From: Bacillota bacterium
GTDB lineage: Bacteria; Bacillota; Clostridia; Christensenellales; CAG-138
Assembly: GCA_023455425.1 (NCBI GenBank)
Contig: JAEYCM010000026.1
Span: 1 to 64,000 of the forward strand
DNA length: 64,000 nucleotides
Reading direction: 5' to 3'
Shown here one piece after another: positions 8,400-16,063 of this stretch; position 1 is the stretch's first letter; each line of letters opens with the position of its first letter. Made by a program: the position numbers and the translations under genes. The notes under the pieces are model-generated. The model had not been told where the DNA came from, made no database searches, and worked only from the letters and a program-made list of their open reading frames with translations.

Positions 8400-9434
8400 T
8401 TATACGGCCTGACTGATTGCATCGGCATGCACGGCCCTGCGCAGCGCATAGAGATTCTTTTCGAGCACCTTTTGGTCCGCCACGCAACCGGGACCCAGAA
8501 TGAGCCCTCTGCCGCCCACCGAAGAGATCGCCTCGCGCACATGCTGTTCCACTTCCTCCACCGTACCGTCGTTTAACAGGCTGCCGCGAATGCGGTTGCC
8601 GCTCGCATCGTAATAAGGCACCTCGCGGATGCCGCCGAGCAGGCATTTATCTGTGATTTCCTTTGCTTCACTTAAGCTTGGGCTGCTCCAGCGGTCATGC
8701 CAGTTGATGCAGTTGACCGGATAGTTTGCGATGCGCGCAAACATGCCGTTGTCCCCGTGAATATGGGCGACGTTAAAATACGTCTTATCCTTGTAGGCGT
8801 TGATGACCTGAAGATCGAAGTATTCGCCGAACTCTTTGTATTCCTCCTCGGTCAAAAAGTCGTAATTGGCGCACTGGGTGGCGAAAAAGAAACCGTCGAC
8901 GCCCTCTTCCAAATTGGCTTTTACAAAATTGACGGTGGTTTCCGTAATGGCCTGGAGCGCCTGCTGAAAGAGTTTGGGATCTTCCTTCATATCCAATAGA
9001 ATTCGGTCGCCCGCAAGCTTCCTCGCCGTGGTGAGGGGGCTGAATATGGTCTGTATGATAGGCAGGCTCTTTTTTGCAAGCTTTATGGTATAGCGGGTGA
9101 GCTGCACCTGCTTGCCGTAGGTTCCGTAATGTGCGGGCAACACGTCAATATTTCCCCAATCCGCAAGTTCGTGGACGCCGTAATCGTCCACGACAGGCGG
9201 AAGATTGACCTGGTTGAATATTTTAACCTTTACGCCGTAATCCTGCACGCCGTAAAGACCGAAAGGCATCAGCTTGATAAAATCGAAGTCGTATTTGTTT
9301 GCAAACGCCACCTGGGTCTCAGCGAGGCTCCTTGGGTCCTGATCTACCGCTGAAAAATGCATCCAGAGATTGACGGGCACGCGGTCCACCGCCTCGCCCT
9401 TGAGCGCCGCTTTGATGCGTTCTACCTTATTCAT
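8400..9434 (-). CDS. Uroporphyrinogen decarboxylase-family protein (MtaA/CmuA-like)
   Basis: A 344-residue TIM-barrel protein of the URO-D superfamily. Members include HemE and the methyl-transfer enzymes MtaA, MtbA and CmuA, which move methyl groups between corrinoid proteins and thiols. It has the start VERIKAALKGEAVDRVPVNLW typical of the methyltransferase-like branch, an HIHGDN motif in the position of the zinc ligands, and GPGC near the C-terminus (Cys a likely zinc ligand). It is the last gene of an amino-acid ABC operon, 13 bases after the permease, with GGGGGA before the ATG. No haem genes are nearby, so demethylation or methyl transfer on the transported compound is more likely than haem synthesis; this is inference. 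Confidence 0.8.
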   Translation of the reverse strand: MNKVERIKAALKGEAVDRVPVNLWMHFSAVDQDPRSLAETQVAFANKYDFDFIKLMPFGLYGVQDYGVKVKIFNQVNLPPVVDDYGVHELADWGNIDVLPAHYGTYGKQVQLTRYTIKLAKKSLPIIQTIFSPLTTARKLAGDRILLDMKEDPKLFQQALQAITETTVNFVKANLEEGVDGFFFATQCANYDFLTEEEYKEFGEYFDLQVINAYKDKTYFNVAHIHGDNGMFARIANYPVNCINWHDRWSSPSLSEAKEITDKCLLGGIREVPYYDASGNRIRGSLLNDGTVEEVEQHVREAISSVGGRGLILGPGCVADQKVLEKNLYALRRAVHADAISQAV

Positions 9435-9447
9435 GCGAATTCCCCCT

Positions 9448-10143
9448 TTACCATTTCGTGAACACTTTTTCTATCTTTCTAAAAACCAGCCCAAGGAGGA
9501 CACACAGGCCCCAATAGACGAGGGACGCCGAGATATATGCCTCCAGATAGCTGAAATTTTCCGCGGAACATAGCTTGGCGCGAGCCAGTATATCGGTAAC
9601 GCCGATGGTAAACGCTAGAGAAAGTCCTTTGATGATGTTGAGATAACCATTAAAGAATACGGGGACGGCCACAACGAGCCCCTGCGGAAGTATGACGCGC
9701 TTCATCGCCTGCCAGGGGGTAAACCCGACGGAGTAGGAGGCGTCCCATTGGCCGGGTTCTATGGAAACGAACGCGCCCCGGATATTTTCCGACTGCCCGA
9801 CAGCCGCATAGAAAGAATAGGCCACGATCAGGACCGTAAGAGGCGCTACTTCATAAAGCTCTGTTACTCCTAAGAGTCCCAGTAAGGAATTGATGACCGG
9901 AGGCAACGCGTAATACGCCAGATACAAATGGATAATCAACGGAATGCCCCTGGTGTAATGAATAAACACATGAACGATATGCTTTAAAACGGGCACCTCG
10001 TTGATGCGGATGATGGCAATCAACAGGCCGAGTATGATGGCCGCGCAAAGGATGGCCAGCGCAGTTCCCAACGTAAAGGGAACGACCGTTAAAATGGCCT
10101 TGGTATCTTCAAAAATTACCGCTATGTCGATCAAACGGCCCAC
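9448..10143 (-). CDS. Polar amino-acid ABC transporter permease (HisM-like)
   Basis: Integral membrane subunit of about 231 residues with the His/Glu/Gln/Arg permease architecture. The cytoplasmic coupling loop reads EPGQWDASYSVGFTPWQAMKRVILPQ, close to the family consensus for contact with the ATPase. The reading frame opens with GTG directly after the stop of the preceding permease (alternative TTG three codons later), so translation is probably coupled. It pairs with the other permease to form a heterodimer. The leader upstream of the operon suggests cysteine or cystine as substrate. Confidence 0.9.
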   Translation of the reverse strand: MGRLIDIAVIFEDTKAILTVVPFTLGTALAILCAAIILGLLIAIIRINEVPVLKHIVHVFIHYTRGIPLIIHLYLAYYALPPVINSLLGLLGVTELYEVAPLTVLIVAYSFYAAVGQSENIRGAFVSIEPGQWDASYSVGFTPWQAMKRVILPQGLVVAVPVFFNGYLNIIKGLSLAFTIGVTDILARAKLCSAENFSYLEAYISASLVYWGLCVLLGLVFRKIEKVFTKW

Positions 10144-10839
10144 CTACTTCTTGATGTGTTTGGCAACCCCAATTTTTCTTCCGGCAAATTGGAATCCCTT
10201 GCTTACCAGAAATGTGATCGCCCAGTAAATGATCGCCGTGGCGACATAGACTTCCAGCTTTTTTACGCCGTAATCGTTGGAGATAATGACCTTGGCCTTT
10301 CCCATGATATCCACGAGGCCGATGACAAACAGCACGGACGTATCCTTCACCAACTCCACCAAGGCGTTCTCAAGGTTGGGCCAGGCCACCGGCAACAGCT
10401 GCGGCAGGATAATTCTGCGGAACTTTGCAAAGCTGCTCATGCCGATGCTGTCCGCCGCGTCGTGCTGCCCGCGGCTGACGGAAAGATAGGCGGGCCGCAG
10501 GAACTCCGACAAGTACGCGCCGTTAAACAGGATGAGCGCGATCAGGGCGTAGAGCGTCTTGCTCCAGCCGTCGGCATTGACGCCGAACTGCTTTAAGAGC
10601 AGCGGTAGGCCATAATAGATCAGGAATATGTGGATGATTCCCGGCGTGCTGCGGAAGAACGACATATACAGGTTGGTCAACTCATAGAGAACCTTCCATT
10701 TTTTAATGCGGACAGCAGCGACCCCCATGGCAAGCAAGAGCCCCAGCATGCCTGAAATGACGATAATGAATATCGTATAAGGGATTGTGGAACTTACTCT
10801 CCCGATAATTTTCAGGCAATAGCCGAAGTCAAACGCCAT
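10144..10839 (-). CDS. Polar amino-acid ABC transporter permease (HisQ-like)
   Basis: Second membrane subunit, about 231 residues from the ATG at 10839. A GTG at 10848 is also possible but lies two bases from the GGAG ribosome site, which suits the ATG better. Coupling-loop motif SRGQHDAADSIGMSSFAKFRR precedes ILPQLLPVAWP, as in cystine, glutamine and arginine permeases. It stands between the binding-protein gene and the second permease in one operon. Confidence 0.9.
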   Translation of the reverse strand: MAFDFGYCLKIIGRVSSTIPYTIFIIVISGMLGLLLAMGVAAVRIKKWKVLYELTNLYMSFFRSTPGIIHIFLIYYGLPLLLKQFGVNADGWSKTLYALIALILFNGAYLSEFLRPAYLSVSRGQHDAADSIGMSSFAKFRRIILPQLLPVAWPNLENALVELVKDTSVLFVIGLVDIMGKAKVIISNDYGVKKLEVYVATAIIYWAITFLVSKGFQFAGRKIGVAKHIKK

Positions 10840-10881
10840 GGAGGTCACCGCTCCTTCTTGTCAGTTTACGCGCCGGATACG

Positions 10882-11769
10882 TTAGCCCTGGAAAAACTGG
10901 ATGGTGTCCTCGCCGTACCATTTCAGGGAGAGTTCGGAAAGCGTGCCGTTCTCGCGGAGCGTCTTCAGGGCGTCTTCCACCTTGGCGGAGAGATCTTCCT
11001 GCCCCTTGGCGAGCGCAAAGTACGTGCCATTGATTTTGACGGGCTCTTCCACCGCCTTCACCTTCAGGCCCAGTTCCTGTTTGATCTCGTTGAACCCGAG
11101 GTTGTTGGGCAGCACCAGCGCGTCATACTCCTTGGCGTCCACGGATTTGAAACGGTCCGCAACGGATACGCCTTCGGCGGTGGTGATGGTGATCTGCGCA
11201 TCGGGATGCGCCGCGTTATACTCTGTGAGCAGGTTGAAGATACCGCCGTTGGGCGAGGATGGCACCACGTTTTTGCCTACGAGATCGTCAAGGCTCTTGA
11301 TGGCGGTGTCATCTTCATGCACATAGATGTTGATGAGGCTTACGCCGTTGATGGCGTCCGGGAGCAGGTATTTTTCCACGCGTTCGGGGGTCTTGTAAAG
11401 CCCGCCACCGATGAGGACGTATTTGCCGGTTTCAAGGCCGATCTGGGTGGCTTCCCCTTCTACGAACTCAAGATTGAACGCATATTCGGGAATCAGTTCG
11501 TCCACGGCGTTGAGTACATCCACTTCATATCCAACCTTGTTGCCGTTTTCGTCTTCAAAGCTTAAGGGCTTAGAGCCGGATTCGAGCGCAACGGTGACCG
11601 TCTTACCTGCCACTGCGGGCACAGGCGCAGGAGTCGCTTCCGCCGCTGCTGCGGGCGTCGCCCCGGCTGCCGCGGGGGTCGGAGCTGCGGCGGGCGCGTT
11701 CGGGGCGGAGCAGCCTACGGCAAACAAAAGGGTGAACGCCAACAATGCTCCCAATACTCTCTGTTTCAT
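10882..11769 (-). CDS. Amino-acid ABC transporter substrate-binding lipoprotein
   Basis: A 295-residue exported lipoprotein that captures the ligand for the ABC importer. The start is the ATG at 11769, eight bases after GGAGG; an upstream TTG would place the Shine-Dalgarno inside the gene. Signal peptide ends at lipobox AVGC. A 40-residue Ala/Pro/Thr linker precedes the periplasmic-binding-protein type 2 fold (VTVALESGSKPLSFEDENG, then GYEVDVLNAV). The ligand cannot be read from sequence. Regulation by a cysteine-rich leader suggests cystine, cysteine or a relative. Confidence 0.92.
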   Translation of the reverse strand: MKQRVLGALLAFTLLFAVGCSAPNAPAAAPTPAAAGATPAAAAEATPAPVPAVAGKTVTVALESGSKPLSFEDENGNKVGYEVDVLNAVDELIPEYAFNLEFVEGEATQIGLETGKYVLIGGGLYKTPERVEKYLLPDAINGVSLINIYVHEDDTAIKSLDDLVGKNVVPSSPNGGIFNLLTEYNAAHPDAQITITTAEGVSVADRFKSVDAKEYDALVLPNNLGFNEIKQELGLKVKAVEEPVKINGTYFALAKGQEDLSAKVEDALKTLRENGTLSELSLKWYGEDTIQFFQG

Positions 11770-11789
11770 GATACATACCTCCAAAAAGT

Positions 11790-12542
11790 TTATATTTGAT
11801 ACGTAAAGGGTTCCAAAATGTTTTGCAAAAACCGCTGGGTCGCTTTTTCCCTGGAGTTTGTGAATATCTCCCCGGGCGGCCCCTGTTCCACAATTTTTCC
11901 TTCCTCCATGAAGATGACCCGGTTTGCGACCTTGCTTGCAAACTGCATTTCATGGGTGACCACAAGCATCGTGATCCCCGAGCTTGCCACCTGCTTCATG
12001 ACGGCAAGCACCTCCCCGACCAATTCCGGATCCAGGGAAGACGTGGGCTCGTCAAAGAGGATTACCTCTGGCTTTAAGGCGAGCGCGCGCGCAATACCCA
12101 CGCGCTGCTGCTGCCCGCCAGAAAGCTGATGCGGGTAAGCGTTTTCCACGTCCTCGAGCCCTACGTTCTTGAGTTCCGTTTTCGCAATTGCAACGGCTTC
12201 GGCCTTATTTAGCTTTTGGACTACAATGAGCCCCTCCGTAACGTTCTCAAGCGCGGTCCTGTTCCGAAAGAGATTGTAATGTTGGAACACCATTGCGGTC
12301 TTCCGTCTGAGTGCAGTCATCTTTTTCTTGGGAGATTTGTGAAACTCATAGGTCAGGCCGTCTATGCTCACGCTGCCGGTATCGGCCTTTTCCAGGCAGT
12401 TGATGCAGCGCAAAAGCGTGGTTTTTCCCGTACCGCTTGAGCCGATAATGGCCGCGACATCTCCTTTTTCTATCGTAAGGTCGATCCCTTTTAAAATTTC
12501 CTTATCGCCAAACGACTTCCGGATATTTGTTAATGTGATCAA
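11790..12542 (-). CDS. Amino-acid ABC transporter ATPase
   Basis: Cytoplasmic ATP-hydrolysing subunit of 250 residues. Walker A is GSSGTGKTT, the signature is LSGGQQQR, Walker B is VILFDEPTSSLD and the switch His is in VVTHEMQ. All are intact. The start codon is TTG at 12542 with GAGG seven bases upstream. It is the first structural gene of the operon and lies 40 bases after the stop of a short cysteine-rich reading frame. Confidence 0.94.
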   Translation of the reverse strand: MITLTNIRKSFGDKEILKGIDLTIEKGDVAAIIGSSGTGKTTLLRCINCLEKADTGSVSIDGLTYEFHKSPKKKMTALRRKTAMVFQHYNLFRNRTALENVTEGLIVVQKLNKAEAVAIAKTELKNVGLEDVENAYPHQLSGGQQQRVGIARALALKPEVILFDEPTSSLDPELVGEVLAVMKQVASSGITMLVVTHEMQFASKVANRVIFMEEGKIVEQGPPGEIFTNSREKATQRFLQNILEPFTYQI

Positions 12543-12582
12543 TGGCCTACCTCATTTCAAAATCGGAGCACGCTTTTATTCC

Positions 12583-12663
12583 TTACAGGCAACAATAACA
12601 AGACATGGACCTGGTCCTGAGGATACGACAGCCGCGGATTTGCATGCTGAACAGATTGGACAT
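12583..12663 (-). CDS. Cysteine-rich leader peptide of the ABC operon (candidate)
   Basis: A 26-codon frame begins at an ATG eight bases after AAGGGGG and ends with TAA at 12583. The peptide has one Cys near the middle, an Arg-rich stretch (RGCRILRTRS), then ends Ser-Cys-Tyr-Cys-Cys-Leu. Three of its last five codons are Cys, so a ribosome would stall there when Cys-tRNA is scarce. The following gene starts 40 bases later. CCTCA inside the leader (12622-12618) can pair with TGAGG, the ribosome site of the ATPase gene (12554-12550), giving a simple way for stalling to expose that site. Cysteine attenuator peptides are known in mycobacteria; this one is a prediction. Confidence 0.6.
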   Translation of the reverse strand: MSNLFSMQIRGCRILRTRSMSCYCCL

Positions 12664-12716
12664 CAATGTACCCCCTTTCTAATTTCTATTAAATCGATAT
12701 GATTAATATGATTAAT

Positions 12717-12745
12717 AGCATATTCCGATAAACCCTATATGTCAA
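12717..12745 (-). promoter_or_regulatory. Sigma-A promoter of the leader and ABC operon
   Basis: On the minus strand TTGACA (12745-12740), 17 bases, then TATGCT (12722-12717). Directly downstream are two tandem ATTAATCAT units (about 12717-12698), a possible repressor site. Confidence 0.75.
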
Positions 12746-12929
12746 CAGGTTATTGAGAAAAAGGATAAATATACGAAGCTTTTTTATACGGATATCGTTC
12801 TTTTTTACAGAATGCTGTGAACCTTCTACATTTTAGGAAATGATTGCGGCATACATCTTTGCATTTGTATTCATTGGCAAACCAAGAATGACGCGTATCG
12901 GCTTGCCATTAATCATGCTCTTGCTTTCC

Positions 12930-12963
12930 AAAAACAAAGAGCCGGTCGCTTCGGCAACCGGCT
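12930..12963 (-). terminator. Terminator of the flavodoxin operon
   Basis: On the minus strand AGCCGGT pairs with ACCGGCT around a ten-base loop, followed by CTTTGTTTTT. Confidence 0.75.
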
Positions 12964-12991
12964 TTAGGATCGTTAAAAATATCGACGAACT

Positions 12992-13519
12992 TCAAATCCC
13001 CATTGCATGTTTTATAGAATCAACGATCATCCCGGCCAGTTTTACCGTGTCTTTCTCGTTGATCCGGTAATCGCCCGTATTCTTCGCGGTCGGTTTCGGA
13101 TTGGGCGGCAGAAGGTCAGCAATATGAAAATCAACGAACGCCGCGGGTTTCTTCCCAGTCAACTGCTCCAATTCGTCTTTGAGCTTTGGGTTGTTGTTCA
13201 GTGCGCCGCCGCTGAGGGAGGCGAAGGCGTATGGACGCGGGTTTTCCCTGAGATATTTAAAATAAGCGCGAAGCGGGGATGCGGCCTTCCCCATCCACAC
13301 CGGAGCGATAAAGATCACCCGGTCATATTGGCGCAATACCCCGGGAAGAGGCCGGACCCGGGGCGTACGGCCCAGCAGCATATCCAGCATGATCGCGCCC
13401 ATATTCCGGGGTTTTTCTTCCGATATTTTGATATGCTCCGCCACAAGCGCTTTCGCCACGGCAACAGCCAAAGTCTCATTGTTCCCGGTAAGGGAATACG
13501 AAACAACTGCAATGCTCAT
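12992..13519 (-). CDS. Flavodoxin-like protein
   Basis: A 175-residue FMN-binding electron carrier or quinone-reductase-like protein. The N-terminal SYSLTGNNETLAVAVAKAL is the phosphate loop for FMN (family pattern T/S-x-T-G-N-T), and APVWMGKAASPLRAYF is the flavin-stacking loop. ATG at 13519 has GGAGG four bases upstream. The same frame is open up to a GTG at 13702 with its own GGAGG, but the 61 extra residues do not look like a domain. The overlapping frame in that 180-base gap encodes a hydrophobic segment followed by basic residues (13698-13552) without a standard start. The gene follows the FMN-binding and ApbE genes, which supports a flavin-linked redox role. Confidence 0.85.
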   Translation of the reverse strand: MSIAVVSYSLTGNNETLAVAVAKALVAEHIKISEEKPRNMGAIMLDMLLGRTPRVRPLPGVLRQYDRVIFIAPVWMGKAASPLRAYFKYLRENPRPYAFASLSGGALNNNPKLKDELEQLTGKKPAAFVDFHIADLLPPNPKPTAKNTGDYRINEKDTVKLAGMIVDSIKHAMGI

Positions 13520-13717
13520 AAATCCTCCGTCAGTTTTGTTTCGGGACAAATTTAACCGGAACGCTCTCTGCGCGTATCTGCGGTACGCATCCCCGTATCT
13601 GTTCTCCAGATAACGATTTTCTTCTTTGCAAACAGCCTCACGGCTACTATTGCGGCAAGCGCCGCAGTCCGCGTCAGCCACAGGTTGAACAGCAGAAATC
13701 ACGCCCCCTCCGCCGCG

Positions 13718-14173
13718 TTATTTTTTTGCGGCCTGCTCCAGCGCGTTCTCCACCGCTTTGAGATGCGCGTTGGAGGTTAAGGTCGCGCCACTGATGACGT
13801 CCACCTGCAGGGACTGGGATTTGATCACTTTATCGAACAGGCTGTTGATGGTTAAGCCGCCCCTGATTTCGGTGGTCTGCTTTTCGTTAGAGAGCACCCC
13901 CTCCGTCACCTTGATCTGGGTAACGGCGCCCGAAGCTACGGTCACCTCCACCCCCGCGTCCCGAAAGCTGTCTTTTGTCCCATGGTATGCGCCCTGGTAA
14001 ACGCCGTCCCTGAGATTTTCAAAATCCATCGTCTTGATACGCATCGCCTGGAGTTCGGTCCGCCCCGGACCCGTGGATATGATCGCTCCTCCTATTCCCA
14101 ATGCGATCAGACCGATAATGGATATTACGATCCACACCCCAATATACCCCCTTCTCCTTTTTGCAACTTTCAT
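13718..14173 (-). CDS. Membrane-anchored FMN-binding domain protein
   Basis: A 151-residue protein with a basic N-terminus (KRRR), one membrane helix (about residues 12-35) and an external FMN_bind domain. The motif SGATLTS (about 128-134) is the site where ApbE-type transferases attach FMN to a threonine, as in RnfG and NqrC. It lies 18 bases after the apbE stop and upstream of a flavodoxin. The set resembles the extracellular flavin electron-transfer modules of Gram-positive bacteria, although no Rnf or EET genes are visible here. Confidence 0.9.
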   Translation of the reverse strand: MKVAKRRRGYIGVWIVISIIGLIALGIGGAIISTGPGRTELQAMRIKTMDFENLRDGVYQGAYHGTKDSFRDAGVEVTVASGAVTQIKVTEGVLSNEKQTTEIRGGLTINSLFDKVIKSQSLQVDVISGATLTSNAHLKAVENALEQAAKK

Positions 14174-14191
14174 AACATATCTCTTCCTTTT

Positions 14192-15163
14192 CTAAATATA
14201 GCGTGTTATTCCCGCACCGGCCTGATAGCGCCCGCGCAATCCCCGCGTCACGTATACCCGCAGCTCCGCGTCCACCAGAACCGCTTCCGCCTGATAGGGT
14301 TCAAGAACGATAAGCCCGCTCTCCAGCCCGGCGACAAATACGGCGGTGGATACCGCATCGGCCACCATGGCGCTATCCGCTACGACGGTCACGCTCAATA
14401 GCCCCGCATCCGCCGGGTATCCGGTGATGGGACTAAGGATGTGATGGAACCTCCTGCCCTTGCTGTCGAAAAAATAGCGCTCATAGTCTCCCGAGGTCAC
14501 AACCGATTTCCCGGTCACCGCGACCGCGCCGACAAGGCCGTCCTTCCTGGGATGGCGGATACCCACGCGCCACAGCGAACCATCCGGTTTACTACCCAAT
14601 GTGGATACGTTTCCGCCGATATTGGAACAGGCGGATGTAACGCCGTATGCCCGAAATAGTTCCATGAACCGGTCGCTTGCAAATCCTTTGCCGATGCCGC
14701 CCAAATCGATGGACTGTCCGGCTTTTTTCAACCCCGCCGTTTTTTGAGTGGAGCACAGCTCCAAATCACGGTAATTGACCAAAGGAAGAACCTTTGCGAT
14801 CCTTTCCTCCGCAGGGGGCGAAGACGCATTCTTATAGTCCCACAGGTTCAGGAGCGGACCGATGGTAGGATCAAAACGCCCTCCGGAAATTCGGGAGCAT
14901 TCCGTTGCGCATGAAAGGATTGCGAAGGTTTCCGGGCTGACCGCTTCATACTTCACGCCGGCTGAGCGGTTGATCCGATCCACATCGCTTCCCTGTAAAA
15001 AGCGGCTCAATAGCCGCTCCAGCCTTTGCGCCTCCTGTTCCACGGCCCGCAGCGCTTGTGCCGCATGCCTTCCGAACGCCAGATGCGCTACCTCGGTCCC
15101 CATGCCGGGATGCGCGGCTTGAACCATAACGGCATTCTCCACGGACCATTCCTCCCTGGGCAT
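14192..15163 (-). CDS. apbE: ApbE family FMN transferase
   Basis: Transfers FMN from FAD to a threonine of FMN_bind proteins, with Mg. From the ATG at 15163 it has 323 residues. Family motifs are the GTEV start of the fold, the SRF..SDVDRIN helix, SGGRFDPTIGPL, IDLGGIGKGFASD, the SNIGGNVSTLG loop and HILSPITGYPA, with the metal Asp in VADAVSTAVF. The frame opens further upstream, but the extension overlaps the TetR gene and is implausible. The ATG overlaps the end of the TetR gene by none, with GGCGGG just upstream. There is no signal peptide or lipobox, unlike most ApbE proteins, even though its likely partner has its domain outside the cell. Confidence 0.9.
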   Translation of the reverse strand: MPREEWSVENAVMVQAAHPGMGTEVAHLAFGRHAAQALRAVEQEAQRLERLLSRFLQGSDVDRINRSAGVKYEAVSPETFAILSCATECSRISGGRFDPTIGPLLNLWDYKNASSPPAEERIAKVLPLVNYRDLELCSTQKTAGLKKAGQSIDLGGIGKGFASDRFMELFRAYGVTSACSNIGGNVSTLGSKPDGSLWRVGIRHPRKDGLVGAVAVTGKSVVTSGDYERYFFDSKGRRFHHILSPITGYPADAGLLSVTVVADSAMVADAVSTAVFVAGLESGLIVLEPYQAEAVLVDAELRVYVTRGLRGRYQAGAGITRYI

Positions 15164-15171
15164 ATTCCCGC

Positions 15172-15768
15172 CTACCCAGCATCCCCCTGTTTGGGGAAAT
15201 CGGTCAGTCCCTTGAGGGCAAAGTCCGTCAGGTGATCCTGCAGCGCGGGGAAATACTGCAACCCGATCTCCTCCTTGTGGTAGCCGATTTGGATAATCGC
15301 GCCGAATATCGCCATGATCATCTCGCTGCTGATATCCGCCCGCATTTTCCCTTCCGCCTGCCACTTTTCCACCAGCTCAATGAAGTAGCGGTATAGGAAA
15401 TCGATCTTGGAAAGCCCGCTATCTTCCCGAAAAGCCCGCTCGATTTTGCCGTAAACATCGGGATTATACCACTGGCTCAGGATCGGGTTGGAACGCATCC
15501 CCTGCATATTCAATAGCAGAACCTGTTTGATCAGTTTCACAGGGTCGTCATCCGGATTGACCGACCGGATGATGCGTTTCATCAGATCAGCCGTTTCCTG
15601 TTCCAGGATTTCCAGAAAGAGCTTATCCTTGGAGGGGTAGTAGTTGTAAAACGTCCCCACGCTGAACCCCGCCCGCCCGGTGATATCGGCAATCGCCGTA
15701 TCCTTGAAGCCATTTTTCGCAAACAGTTCCTTTGCGCAATCGAACAATATCGTCTTTTTGTCGTCCAT
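15172..15768 (-). CDS. TetR family transcriptional regulator
   Basis: A 198-residue repressor-type protein. The N-terminal helix-turn-helix reads AIADITGRAGFSVGTFYNYYPSKDKLF, a textbook TetR motif; the C-terminal ligand domain is not assignable. Start set at the ATG at 15768, seven bases after GGAG, rather than at an upstream GTG. It is the first gene of the TetR-apbE-FMN_bind-flavodoxin operon, and a large palindrome lies upstream, so it likely represses this operon until an unknown ligand binds. Confidence 0.92.
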   Translation of the reverse strand: MDDKKTILFDCAKELFAKNGFKDTAIADITGRAGFSVGTFYNYYPSKDKLFLEILEQETADLMKRIIRSVNPDDDPVKLIKQVLLLNMQGMRSNPILSQWYNPDVYGKIERAFREDSGLSKIDFLYRYFIELVEKWQAEGKMRADISSEMIMAIFGAIIQIGYHKEEIGLQYFPALQDHLTDFALKGLTDFPKQGDAG

Positions 15769-15849
15769 GTCAAACTCCACATCTACTAAGCTTTCATAGT
15801 ACGGTTTCTCGCTGCCCTGTTCTCATGACATGTCTCTGCATCCACTCGT

Positions 15850-15878
15850 GAATGAATGAATAAAATATTCATTCATTC
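15850..15878. promoter_or_regulatory. TetR operator palindrome
   Basis: GAATGAATGAAT and its exact complement ATTCATTCATTC, separated by five A/T bases, about 85 bases upstream of the TetR gene. The 12-bp arms made of repeated GAAT fit a TetR dimer site. Confidence 0.8.
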
Positions 15879-16025
15879 AGAATGTAACATGCCAGATATC
15901 TCCTGTCAAGCGTTTTAGAATAGTTCTGGAATATTTTTTCATTACAATCATGCGAGTCGATATACCCGAAGTGATCGCAATTCCGGTACGGAACAGGGTC
16001 AGAACAAGGAACCGCGCCCCAAAAC

Positions 16026-16049
16026 TATAAAAAGCCCGGCCGGGCTTCT
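16026..16049 (-). terminator. Terminator after the SleB gene
   Basis: On the minus strand AAGCCC-GGCC-GGGCTT followed by TTTAT, 15 bases after the sleB-like stop. Confidence 0.75.
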
Positions 16050-16063
16050 TATATGGGGAACGA

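Noticed and set aside
12605..12616. GGACC/GGTCC palindrome inside the leader as an attenuator hairpin
   Set aside because: The loop would be a single base; the pairing with the downstream ribosome site is a better explanation.
13520..13702. A 61-residue N-terminal extension of the flavodoxin from a GTG
   Set aside because: The ATG at 13519 has a clean GGAGG and the flavodoxin fold starts there; the extension has no recognisable domain.
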